Positions 1-6,048 of a stretch of DNA of 7,027 bases are shown in pieces. Both the position numbers and the translations under genes were made by a program. Location of the stretch: contig JAISWA010000151.1 in NCBI GenBank assembly GCA_031271275.1, positions 1 through 7,027 on the forward strand, in the 5' to 3' direction. The notes below the pieces were generated by a model. That model saw nothing but the letters and a program-made list of their open reading frames with translations, had not been told where the DNA came from and ran no database searches. Each line of letters begins with the position of its first letter. Position 1 is the first letter of the stretch. The DNA comes from Clostridiales bacterium. Lineage in GTDB: Bacteria > Bacillota > Clostridia > Lachnospirales > WQUN01.

Positions 1-272
1 CCGGCAGGGCGGGGATTGAATCCCCCGTGAAACTTTTACGCAAAGACGGCGCCGACTACGCGGAAATAACTTGGAGCAGCCCCAACTACAGCTACATGTT
101 GGTGGGCGGCGTAAAATACCTTCCGGTAAACGAGGAAGGAATTTCCGTCTTCGAAATCCCCGTGACCGTGGGGGTTGAAATGGACATTACCGCCTGCACC
201 ACGGCGATGAGCGCGCCGAAGGAAATCGAGTATACCCTGACCCTTGACCCCGAAACGATTCAATATGAATAG
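1..272 (+). CDS. C-terminal fragment of a beta-rich, probably surface-exposed or secreted protein (5' end outside window)
   Basis: The reading frame is open from the left edge (first full codon at base 3) to a TAG at 270-272, giving about 89 residues. A GTG at 27 could be read as a start, but the codons before it (GRAGIESP) look like continuous protein and no ribosome binding site precedes it, so I treat the gene as 5'-truncated. The fragment has alternating hydrophobic and polar residues typical of beta strands, with the stretches WSSPNYSYM, GVKYLPVN, FEIPV and TTAMSAPKEIEYTLTL. This resembles, from memory, a module in clostridial surface proteins found near metal-chelate or haem importers. 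The strand pattern (aromatic/Ser cluster, then an F-x-(I/V)-P-V strand, then a Y-ending strand) recalls NEAT haem-binding domains, but that is inference. No transmembrane segment or sortase motif follows the module. Its stop overlaps the start of the solute-receptor gene by 8 bases, so it is probably co-expressed with the importer. Confidence 0.6.
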   Translation, partial: GRAGIESPVKLLRKDGADYAEITWSSPNYSYMLVGGVKYLPVNEEGISVFEIPVTVGVEMDITACTTAMSAPKEIEYTLTLDPETIQYE

Positions 273-1464
273 AAAATTAGTATTCATTCTTGCCATAGCA
301 CTATTTGCGTTTTCAGCCTGTAAGCCGTCCGGGGAAACCCCGGGCGGTTTGGCGGCTGACACCGGGGGCGCGGCTTCCACGAGCGCGGAGCCGTCGAGCG
401 GTGTTCCTTTGGATAGCGCCGCTTCCTCCCCTGCCGCCAACCGTATGCAATTGGACTACGCCACCCAGTTTCAGGTGGATTATTTAGACGGCGGCTGCGC
501 GCTTATTTCCGTTACCGACAGCGGGCGGTTCCTGTTCGTGCCGGAAGGATGCGAACCGCCGGAAGATACCGGCGAGGGCGTTACCCTGCTGCGGGGGCCG
601 GTGACGGATATTTATCTCGCCGCCACTTCCGCCATGTGCCTCTTTGACGCTCTCGGTTCCCTTGGCAGCGTGACCATGACCGGAACCAAAGCCGAAGGCT
701 GGTATATCGAAAACGCCCGCGCCGCCATGGAGCGCGGGGAAATCGCCTACGCGGGAAGGTACGGCGCGCCGGATTACGAATTGCTTATTTCAAAAAATTG
801 CCGCCTCGCCATCGAGTCCACCATGATAAGCCACGTGCCGGAAGTGAAGGAAAAATTGGAGGAACTCGGCATCCCCGTGTTGGTCGAGCGTTCAAGCTAC
901 GAGCCGCACCCCCTTGGCAGAACGGAGTGGATAAAACTTTACGGGCTGCTTACGGGCAAAGAGGAATTGGCGTTAAAAATTTTCAACGAGCAGGCGGAAT
1001 ACCTTAAAAGCATTCCCGGGGAAAAAACCGGAAAGACCGCCGCGTTTTTTTACATAAGCTCCTCAGGCGGCGCGGTGGCGCGGAAGCCCGGCGACTACGC
1101 GGCGAAAATGATCGAGCTCGCCGGCGGGAATTATGTTTTTTCCGATATAGGCGATAACGGCGAGGGCGCGACAGGCTCCGTCAACCTGGAGATGGAAATT
1201 TTCTACGAGCAGGCGAAAGACGCGGATTTTATCATTTATAACAGCTCCATTGACGGCGAGGTGCGGTCGGTTGACGAGCTTCTGGCAAAGAGCCATTTAA
1301 TCGGCGATTTTAAGGCCGTTAAAAGCGGGGACGTCTGGTGCACCGGGAAAAATCTTTTTCAGGACACCACGGGCTTCGGGCTGATGATTTCCGATATGCA
1401 CAAAATTTTTACGGGGAACACGGAAGGCGCGGAAGAATTGAATTATTTGTTCAAGCTCCAATAG
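265..1464 (+). CDS. ABC transporter substrate-binding lipoprotein (metal-chelate/corrinoid/haem class, BtuF/FepB-like fold)
   Basis: This would be the extracytoplasmic receptor that hands substrate to the permease encoded next. The ATG at 265 (399 residues) is preferred over an upstream in-frame TTG at 244 because it starts directly with a lipoprotein signal: MNRK, a hydrophobic core, then LFAFSAC with Cys19 as the likely lipidated residue. The lipobox is slightly atypical (F-S-A-C). Residues 20-60 are a low-complexity Ala/Ser/Gly/Pro linker typical of membrane-tethered receptors. The folded part starts near residue 64. Family-like features are GPVTDIYLAATSAMCLFDALG (111-131), the IEST segment (183-186) and SSYEPHPLGRTEWIKLYGLL (210-229), which resembles the hinge-helix region of periplasmic-binding class III proteins. 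The length is slightly above the usual 300-370, owing to the linker and a 64-110 extension. The start overlaps the preceding stop by 8 bases, without an obvious ribosome binding site, suggesting translational coupling. The substrate is not determinable from sequence; context favours corrinoid, haem or a metal chelate. Confidence 0.85.
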   Translation: MNRKLVFILAIALFAFSACKPSGETPGGLAADTGGAASTSAEPSSGVPLDSAASSPAANRMQLDYATQFQVDYLDGGCALISVTDSGRFLFVPEGCEPPEDTGEGVTLLRGPVTDIYLAATSAMCLFDALGSLGSVTMTGTKAEGWYIENARAAMERGEIAYAGRYGAPDYELLISKNCRLAIESTMISHVPEVKEKLEELGIPVLVERSSYEPHPLGRTEWIKLYGLLTGKEELALKIFNEQAEYLKSIPGEKTGKTAAFFYISSSGGAVARKPGDYAAKMIELAGGNYVFSDIGDNGEGATGSVNLEMEIFYEQAKDADFIIYNSSIDGEVRSVDELLAKSHLIGDFKAVKSGDVWCTGKNLFQDTTGFGLMISDMHKIFTGNTEGAEELNYLFKLQ

Positions 1465-1470
1465 TACAAG

Positions 1471-1483
1471 GCGGCGCTGCCGC
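1471..1483 (+). other. Small GC hairpin between receptor and permease genes
   Basis: In the 40-base gap after the receptor gene, GCGGC (1471-1475) and GCCGC (1479-1483) are perfect inverted repeats around a 3-base loop. No T-run follows, so it is not an intrinsic terminator. A hairpin here could protect the 3' end of the upstream message and favour excess receptor over permease, as known in other importer operons. It could also be chance in GC-rich DNA. Confidence 0.25.
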
Positions 1484-1504
1484 ATATACAGAACGAGAGT
1501 ATGG

Positions 1505-2542
1505 GTGATACGGTTGCGCGAAAGCGGCATGGACGCAAGAAATTTTCGTTATCTGACCGTTACGGCGGTTCTCTTGATTTTTTTCGCCGCGCTGATTGTG
1601 GTCAACGTAAGCACGGGCAGCGTGCGTATATCTTTCCGCGACGCGGCGGACGCGATTTTCGGCGGAAATCTTTCCGCGCCCGGTTACGATATTCTTTGGA
1701 AGGTGCGCCTGCCCCGCATTGCCGCCGGAATTATCTTAGGCGGCGCGTTGGCGCTTTCGGGTTTTCTGCTGCAAACTTTTTTCGGCAATCCCATTGCCGG
1801 GCCCTATGTGCTGGGGATTTCTTCCGGCGCGAAGCTGACCGTGGCGCTGATGATGGTCTTTATACTCGGAAGGCGCTTGACGGTTTCCTCCGCCATGCTG
1901 ATAATCTCCGCGTTTATCGGGTCGCTGCTTTCGATGGGCTTTGTGCTGCTGATTGCCCGGCGGGTGCGCCGCGCCTCCGTTTTGATTTTAAGCGGGGTGA
2001 TGATCGGTTATATCTGTTCGGCGATTACGGATTTTGTCGTAAACTTCGCCAGCGACGAAAGCATCGTCAACCTGCACAACTGGTCGCAGGGGAGTTTTTC
2101 GGGCATGTCTTGGGACAATGTGCGGGTGATGGCGGCGGTGGTGCTTGCCGCGTCCGTATTTACCTTTTTCCTGTCTAAACCCGTCGGGGCGTATCAACTG
2201 GGCGAGGCTTACGCCCAAAGCGTCGGCGTTAACATCAAAGCGTTTCGGGTTACGTTGGTTTTGCTTTCCAGTATTCTTTGTGCGTGCGTTACCGCCTTCG
2301 CGGGGCCGGTTTCGTTTGTGGGCGTGGCGGTCCCCCACCTGATAAAAGCTTTCGTAAAAACGTCTAAACCGCTGATCGTGATCCCGCTGTGCTTCCTGGG
2401 CGGCGCGGTCTTTTGCCTCGGCTGCGATTTGATTGCGCGGAGTTTGTTCGCCCCGGCGGAAATGAGCGTCAGCTCCGTCAGCTCGCTCTTTGGCGCTCCC
2501 GTTGTGATTTACGTCATGTCCCGTAAAGCGGGGCGCGATTGA
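1505..2542 (+). CDS. FecCD-family ABC transporter permease (metal-chelate/corrinoid/haem importer)
   Basis: This is the integral-membrane channel subunit, expected to form a homodimer in the cytoplasmic membrane with two copies of the ATPase encoded next. Its 345 residues match the family (about 330-350). A first membrane helix covers roughly residues 16-34. The hallmark region WKVRLPRIAAGIILGGALAL (65-84) is followed by SGFLLQTFFGNPIAGPYVLG (85-104) and ISSGA. FVGVAVPHLIK (271-281) corresponds to the conserved FVGL-x-x-PH motif of the cytoplasmic coupling region. The tail APAEMSVSSVSSLFGAPVVIYVM is the usual last-helix signature. About ten hydrophobic segments can be traced. The GTG at 1505 is chosen because GAGAG (1495-1499) sits 5 bases upstream; an in-frame ATG at 1529 is a real alternative and would drop eight residues without touching the first helix. 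The stop is one base before the ATPase start. Confidence 0.93.
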   Translation: MIRLRESGMDARNFRYLTVTAVLLIFFAALIVVNVSTGSVRISFRDAADAIFGGNLSAPGYDILWKVRLPRIAAGIILGGALALSGFLLQTFFGNPIAGPYVLGISSGAKLTVALMMVFILGRRLTVSSAMLIISAFIGSLLSMGFVLLIARRVRRASVLILSGVMIGYICSAITDFVVNFASDESIVNLHNWSQGSFSGMSWDNVRVMAAVVLAASVFTFFLSKPVGAYQLGEAYAQSVGVNIKAFRVTLVLLSSILCACVTAFAGPVSFVGVAVPHLIKAFVKTSKPLIVIPLCFLGGAVFCLGCDLIARSLFAPAEMSVSSVSSLFGAPVVIYVMSRKAGRD

Positions 2543-2543
2543 T

Positions 2544-3302
2544 ATGGATTATTTTTTTAAAGCGGAGCGGCTGAGCGTAGGCTATCACGGAAAGCCCGTG
2601 GCGGAGGAAATAACCGTTTCGTTAAAAAAGGGGCAAATCCTGACGCTCATCGGGCCGAACGGTTCCGGCAAGTCCACCATTTTAAAAAGTATAACGAAGC
2701 AGCTTACATTACTGGGCGGCGTCGCGTATTTGGGCGGAAGCGCGATACAGGAAATAAGCGCGAAGGAATTTTCCCGCAAGGCCGCCGTGGTGCTTACCGA
2801 GCGCCCCAAGCCTGAGCTGATGACCTGCGAGGACGTAGTCGCCGTGGGGCGTTACCCGTATACCGGGGCGTTGGGGGTTTTGTCCGGGATGGATAAAGAG
2901 AAAGTTTATTCCGCGCTGAGGAAGGTCAACGCCTTTGACATAAAAGACAAAAACTTTAACGAAATAAGCGACGGGCAGCTTCAGCGGATCATGCTCGCCC
3001 GGGCGATTTGCCAGGAGCCGGAAATCATCGTGTTGGACGAACCGGCTTCGTTCCTCGACATACGCTACGCGGTGGAGATTCTCGACACGCTGAGAAGCAT
3101 GGCGGACGAATCCGGCATTACGGTGATCATGTCCCTGCACGAGCTGAATTACGCGAAGCGTGTTTCCGATTGGGTGATGTGCGTCAAATCGGGAAAGGTG
3201 TTGTATCTTGACGCGCCCGGGGTAATCTTTACAAAAGATATCATTAACCGGCTCTATGATTTGCGGGAAGGTTGCTATGACGCACTGTTCGGGGGGCTAT
3301 AA
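2544..3302 (+). CDS. ABC transporter ATP-binding protein of the FecE/BtuD/FhuC type, with a Glu at the Q-loop position
   Basis: This cytoplasmic ATPase would drive the importer formed with the two preceding products. Its 252 residues match the family. Visible motifs are Walker A GPNGSGKST (37-45), an ABC signature in the form ISDGQ (141-145, for the usual LSGGQ), Walker B IIVLDEP (161-167) with catalytic Glu166, D-loop SFLD (169-172) and the switch His199 in SLHEL. All catalytic residues needed for ATP hydrolysis appear present. The stretch VVLTERPKPELMTCEDVVAVGRYPY aligns by eye with the FhuC/FecE segment that normally reads LPQ...TV-x-E-L-V-x-x-GR-x-P; the Q-loop glutamine is replaced by Glu86. 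The ATG at 2544 follows the permease stop after one base. The final 26 bases overlap the chosen cbiD start in another frame, so importer and corrin synthesis are translationally linked. The substrate cannot be read from this subunit. Confidence 0.93.
   Translation: MDYFFKAERLSVGYHGKPVAEEITVSLKKGQILTLIGPNGSGKSTILKSITKQLTLLGGVAYLGGSAIQEISAKEFSRKAAVVLTERPKPELMTCEDVVAVGRYPYTGALGVLSGMDKEKVYSALRKVNAFDIKDKNFNEISDGQLQRIMLARAICQEPEIIVLDEPASFLDIRYAVEILDTLRSMADESGITVIMSLHELNYAKRVSDWVMCVKSGKVLYLDAPGVIFTKDIINRLYDLREGCYDALFGGL
3265..3271 (+). promoter_or_regulatory. Ribosome binding site deciding the cbiD start
   Basis: GGGAAGG lies 5 bases before the ATG at 3277, inside the end of the ATPase gene. It supports 3277 over the in-frame ATG at 3256, which has no comparable site. 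A TTG at 3307, just after the ATPase stop and about 10 bases beyond a G-run, is a weaker alternative. Confidence 0.6.
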
Positions 3303-4434
3303 TAATTTGCGGCTAATCGGCGGGAAATTTCTGCGGCGGGGGTATACCACGGGGAGCTGCGCGGCGGCGGCGGCAAAGGCGGCGGCGAAAATGCTTTTAT
3401 CCCAAACCCTTTGCGAATCGGTGACGATTACCACGCCCAACGGCGCGGTTCTCGCCCTCGACGCGCTTAACGCGGAGTTTTCAGCCGAATACGCGTCCTG
3501 CGCCGTACAAAAATACAGCGGGGACGACCCGGATATTACGGACGGGTGTTTGGTTTACGCGCGGGTAGTAAAAAGCGGCGGCGGAGCAATCCGCGTTACC
3601 GGCGGCAAGGGAATCGGGCGCGTCACCAAGCCCGGTCTCGACCAACCCGCGGGCGCATACGCCATCAATTCCGTTCCGAGGAAGATGATTCAAGCGGAAT
3701 GTGAAACCGTTCGCCAAGCGTTCGCGTATTCCGGCGGGCTTTCGGTAGAAATTTCCGTTCCCGGCGGCGGGGAACTGGCGGAGCGCACGTTTAACCCCCG
3801 GCTTGGCATTGAAGGCGGGATTTCCATACTGGGTACGACGGGAATCGTCGAGCCCATGAGCAAGGCGGCTGTGGCTGAAACTATACGCGCGGAGCTCAGC
3901 TTGCTGTACGAAGCCGGGCACCGGGACGCGCTGTTTACCGTGGGGAACTACGGCGAGGCGTTTGCGCGGAATGTTTTGAGGCTTTCTTTCGAAGCCCATG
4001 TGATGTGTTCCAATTTTATCGGGGAGGCGCTGACGGCGGCGGCGGAAAAAGGGTTCAAGCGGGCGCTGTTGGTGGGGCATATCGGCAAGCTTGTCAAACT
4101 TGGCATATGCATTACGGATACGCACTCGAGCAGCGGCGACGGGCGCGTGGAAACGCTTATCGCCTGCGCGTTGGAAGCGGGGGCGGAAACGGAAACGCTG
4201 CGCCAAATGCTGCCGTGCGTCACGGCGGACGCCGCGCTTGCGTGCCTTGAGCGCGCGGGCATACGGGAAAAAACGCTGAATATTCTCGGGGGGCGCATAG
4301 ACGCCACCTTAAAGAGGCGCGTCGCGGGGTATGTGGAAGCGGGCTTTATCTGTTTCAGCGGGCTTGGGGAACAGGCGGCGGTATGCGCGCAAAACGAAAC
4401 CGCCAAAAATTTACTGAAAATATTCGCGCGGTGA
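3277..4434 (+). CDS. cbiD: Cobalt-precorrin-5B (C1)-methyltransferase CbiD
   Basis: CbiD transfers a methyl group from S-adenosylmethionine to C1 of cobalt-precorrin-5B, giving cobalt-precorrin-6A, in the cytoplasmic anaerobic cobalamin pathway. It is unrelated in sequence to the other corrin methyltransferases. The 385-residue product shows the family landmarks in order: RRGYTTGSCAAAAAKAA (20-36), KYSGDDPDITDG (79-90), GGKGIGRVTKPGL (109-121), FNPRLGIEGG (172-181) running into GGISILGTTGIVEPMS (180-195), GHIGKLVKLG (267-276) and THSSSGDGR (282-290). Length and motif order are normal (family about 360-390), so the enzyme looks intact. The chosen ATG sits within the ATPase gene (26-base overlap). 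The first 19 residues before the conserved block are not conserved in the family, so the exact start does not affect function. The gene is followed after 12 bases by cbiF; cbiE/cbiT, which lie between these genes in Salmonella, are absent. Confidence 0.96.
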   Translation: MTHCSGGYNNLRLIGGKFLRRGYTTGSCAAAAAKAAAKMLLSQTLCESVTITTPNGAVLALDALNAEFSAEYASCAVQKYSGDDPDITDGCLVYARVVKSGGGAIRVTGGKGIGRVTKPGLDQPAGAYAINSVPRKMIQAECETVRQAFAYSGGLSVEISVPGGGELAERTFNPRLGIEGGISILGTTGIVEPMSKAAVAETIRAELSLLYEAGHRDALFTVGNYGEAFARNVLRLSFEAHVMCSNFIGEALTAAAEKGFKRALLVGHIGKLVKLGICITDTHSSSGDGRVETLIACALEAGAETETLRQMLPCVTADAALACLERAGIREKTLNILGGRIDATLKRRVAGYVEAGFICFSGLGEQAAVCAQNETAKNLLKIFAR

Positions 4435-4438
4435 GAGG
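4433..4438 (+). promoter_or_regulatory. Ribosome binding site of cbiF
   Basis: GAGAGG overlaps the cbiD stop codon (TGA 4432-4434) and lies 8 bases before the cbiF ATG. This placement ties initiation of cbiF to termination of cbiD. Confidence 0.55.
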
Positions 4439-4446
4439 TTTTTATC

Positions 4447-5205
4447 ATGGTTTATTTTGTGGGTGCCGGACCGGGCGCGGCCGATTTGATTACGCTGCGG
4501 GGCAAGGCGCTCTTGGAAAACGCGGACATGATCATATACGCGGGTTCGTTGGTCAATCCGGAACTGCTTTCCTTCGCGAAACCCGGCTGCGAAGTGTTTG
4601 ACAGCGCCCGCATGACCCTTGACGAAGTGATAGAAAAAATGAAGATCGCCTCGGCGCTTGGGAAAAATACCGTGCGCCTGCACACCGGCGACCCCGGTTT
4701 GTACGGCGCGATACGCGAGCAAACGGACAGGCTTTCCGCGTTGGGCGTCGCCTATGAAACATGCCCCGGCGTTTCCAGTTTCTGCGCGGCGGCGGCGGCG
4801 CTTCGCGCCGAGTACACGCTGCCCGGGGTCACGCAGACGGTCATCATCACCAGAGCGGCGGGCAGAACTGCCGTGCCCGGGCGGGAAAACATCCGCTCCC
4901 TTGCCGCCCATAACGCGACGATGGTTTTGTTTTTAAGCGCGGGGCTGCTTGACGAGATTTCCCAAGATTTAATGGAAGGCGGCTATTCGCCGGAAACCCC
5001 CGCCGCCATCGTATATAAAGCCAGTTGGCCCGAAGAAAAAATAATACGCTGCACGGTGGCGGAACTGTGTAAACGCGCGGAAGAAAACGGCATTACCAAA
5101 ACCGCCTTAATATGCGTCGGAGGGTTCCTCGGGGACGACTATGAACTTTCCCGTTTGTATTCGGCGGATTTTTCTACCGGCTACCGGAAAGGAATAACGG
5201 AATGA
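4447..5205 (+). CDS. cbiF: Cobalt-precorrin-4 (C11)-methyltransferase CbiF
   Basis: CbiF methylates C11 of cobalt-precorrin-4 with S-adenosylmethionine, giving cobalt-precorrin-5A. It belongs to the uroporphyrinogen/tetrapyrrole methylase superfamily and acts in the cytoplasm as a dimer. The 252 residues are family length. Motifs are the N-terminal VGAGPGAADLIT (5-16), YAGSLV (31-36) characteristic of the CbiF/CobM subgroup, the SAM-site loop HTGDPGLYGAI (79-89), CPGVSSFCAAAAAL (106-119), the subgroup-specific VIITRAAGRTAVP (132-144) and MVLFLSA (159-165). The aerobic homologue CobM cannot be told apart from sequence alone, but neighbours cbiD and cbiG define the anaerobic route. The ATG is supported by GAGAGG upstream. 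The stop overlaps the start of cbiG in an ATGA. Confidence 0.95.
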   Translation: MVYFVGAGPGAADLITLRGKALLENADMIIYAGSLVNPELLSFAKPGCEVFDSARMTLDEVIEKMKIASALGKNTVRLHTGDPGLYGAIREQTDRLSALGVAYETCPGVSSFCAAAAALRAEYTLPGVTQTVIITRAAGRTAVPGRENIRSLAAHNATMVLFLSAGLLDEISQDLMEGGYSPETPAAIVYKASWPEEKIIRCTVAELCKRAEENGITKTALICVGGFLGDDYELSRLYSADFSTGYRKGITE

Positions 5206-6029
5206 AGATAGCCGTAATTTGTTTTTCCGCAAAGGGCGCGGCGTTGGGGGAAAAAGTCATCAGGGCGTTTTCCGGGTACGGCAATGAAATGGCGGGGTAT
5301 ATCGCGAAGAAATACGCCGAACCGGTGAATGAGATATCCATCAACCCTACGTTTACCCCTTTTGAGTCCGTATTCGAACTGGTAAGCCGGTTGTTCGACA
5401 GCGTGGACGCGTTTATTTTTTTCAGCGCGTGCGGCATCGCGGTGCGCGCGGTCGCGCCCAAAATCAAAAGCAAGCTGACCGACCCCGCCGTAGTGGTCTG
5501 CGACGAGCACGGGCGTTTTTCCGTCAGCTTACTGTCCGGGCACGAGGGCGGGGCAAACTGGTTGGCGGAGCAGGTTTCCGCGGCGCTGCAAAACACTTCC
5601 GTGATTACCACCGCAAGCGGTTACAGCGATGAGACAAAAGACGACGGAAAGCCCCGCAACCTTGCGCTCGGCGTCGGTTTTCGCGGCGGGGTGCCGTCCG
5701 AAGACATAAACCGCGCGGTTCATACCCTGCTCCGTTTCGCGAAAATAAACCCCCGCAGGGTTTCCGCGATGGGCACCATCGATATCAAGCGCGGCGACGA
5801 AGCGTTGGCGCGTTTTGCCGAAGACTTCGGGGTTCCGGTGAATTTTTATTCCGCCGGGGAACTGGCGGCGGTTCCGGGGGAATTTTCCCATTCGGGCTTT
5901 GTTTACAACGCCGTGGGCGTCGGCAATGTGTGCGAACGCGCCGCCGCGCTTTGCGGGGGTTCGGGCAGGCTGATTTTGCGCAAGGCTTCGATGAAAGGCG
6001 TAACCATAGCGGTTTTTGAAATGGAATGA
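5202..6029 (+). CDS. cbiG: Cobalt-precorrin-5A hydrolase CbiG, short form lacking the middle region
   Basis: CbiG opens the delta-lactone of cobalt-precorrin-5A and releases the extruded two-carbon unit as acetaldehyde, giving cobalt-precorrin-5B for CbiD. The product is 275 residues, against roughly 340-360 for common CbiG proteins such as that of Salmonella (from memory). The N-terminal domain is clear: FFSACGIAVRAVAPKIKSKL (73-92), DPAVVVCDEHGRFSVSLLSG (94-113), then HEGGANWLAEQ and SVITTAS (133-139). The C-terminal CobE/CbiG_C-like domain follows from about 153 (NLALGVGFRGGVPSEDI), with AMGTIDIKRGDE and a final RKASMKGVTIAVFE. Between them only about 13 polar residues remain where the family usually has a middle domain of some 80 residues. 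No frameshift or stop is seen, so this is a compact variant rather than a broken gene. The usual LGIGCRRG motif reads LGVGFRGG here, with the Cys replaced. The start ATG overlaps the cbiF stop by 4 bases, with AAAGGA 8 bases upstream. Confidence 0.92.
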   Translation: MKIAVICFSAKGAALGEKVIRAFSGYGNEMAGYIAKKYAEPVNEISINPTFTPFESVFELVSRLFDSVDAFIFFSACGIAVRAVAPKIKSKLTDPAVVVCDEHGRFSVSLLSGHEGGANWLAEQVSAALQNTSVITTASGYSDETKDDGKPRNLALGVGFRGGVPSEDINRAVHTLLRFAKINPRRVSAMGTIDIKRGDEALARFAEDFGVPVNFYSAGELAAVPGEFSHSGFVYNAVGVGNVCERAAALCGGSGRLILRKASMKGVTIAVFEME

Positions 6030-6035
6030 AGGTTT

Positions 6036-6041
6036 GAGGAG
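6036..6041 (+). promoter_or_regulatory. Ribosome binding site deciding the cbiH TTG start
   Basis: GAGGAG lies 7 bases before the TTG at 6049, in the 19-base gap after cbiG. Earlier in-frame TTG codons (6016, 6034) have no such site, and translation from 6049 begins right at the conserved N terminus. Confidence 0.75.
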
Positions 6042-6048
6042 CGTTTCC

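Noticed and set aside
27..29. GTG as true start of the first gene
   Set aside because: No ribosome binding site, and the module seems to continue upstream in frame to the left edge; treated as an internal Val.
244..264. TTG 244 as start of the receptor gene
   Set aside because: It would put seven residues including polar TPKRFN before a lipoprotein signal that begins properly at ATG 265.
1501..2178. 225-codon plus-strand frame starting ATG 1501, overlapping the permease
   Set aside because: It is rich in Arg, Gly and Cys and has no membrane helices, whereas the overlapping frame at 1505 has clear FecCD motifs.
2799..2801. Idea that the ATPase is a pseudogene because of the Q-loop change
   Set aside because: Walker A, signature, Walker B, D-loop and switch His are intact, and the frame is full length.
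3481..4206. Long minus-strand open frame (241 codons) opposite cbiD
   Set aside because: It is Arg/Pro/Ala-rich with no recognisable family and no ribosome binding site. It lies entirely opposite a well-conserved gene, so it is a GC-driven shadow.
3948..4911. Minus-strand open frames opposite the cbiD end and cbiF
   Set aside because: Composition is the complement of conserved coding sequence with no coherent motifs; shadow frames.
6016..6048. TTG 6016 or 6034 as start of cbiH
   Set aside because: No ribosome binding site upstream, nonconserved leader, and a strong GAGGAG placed for TTG 6049.
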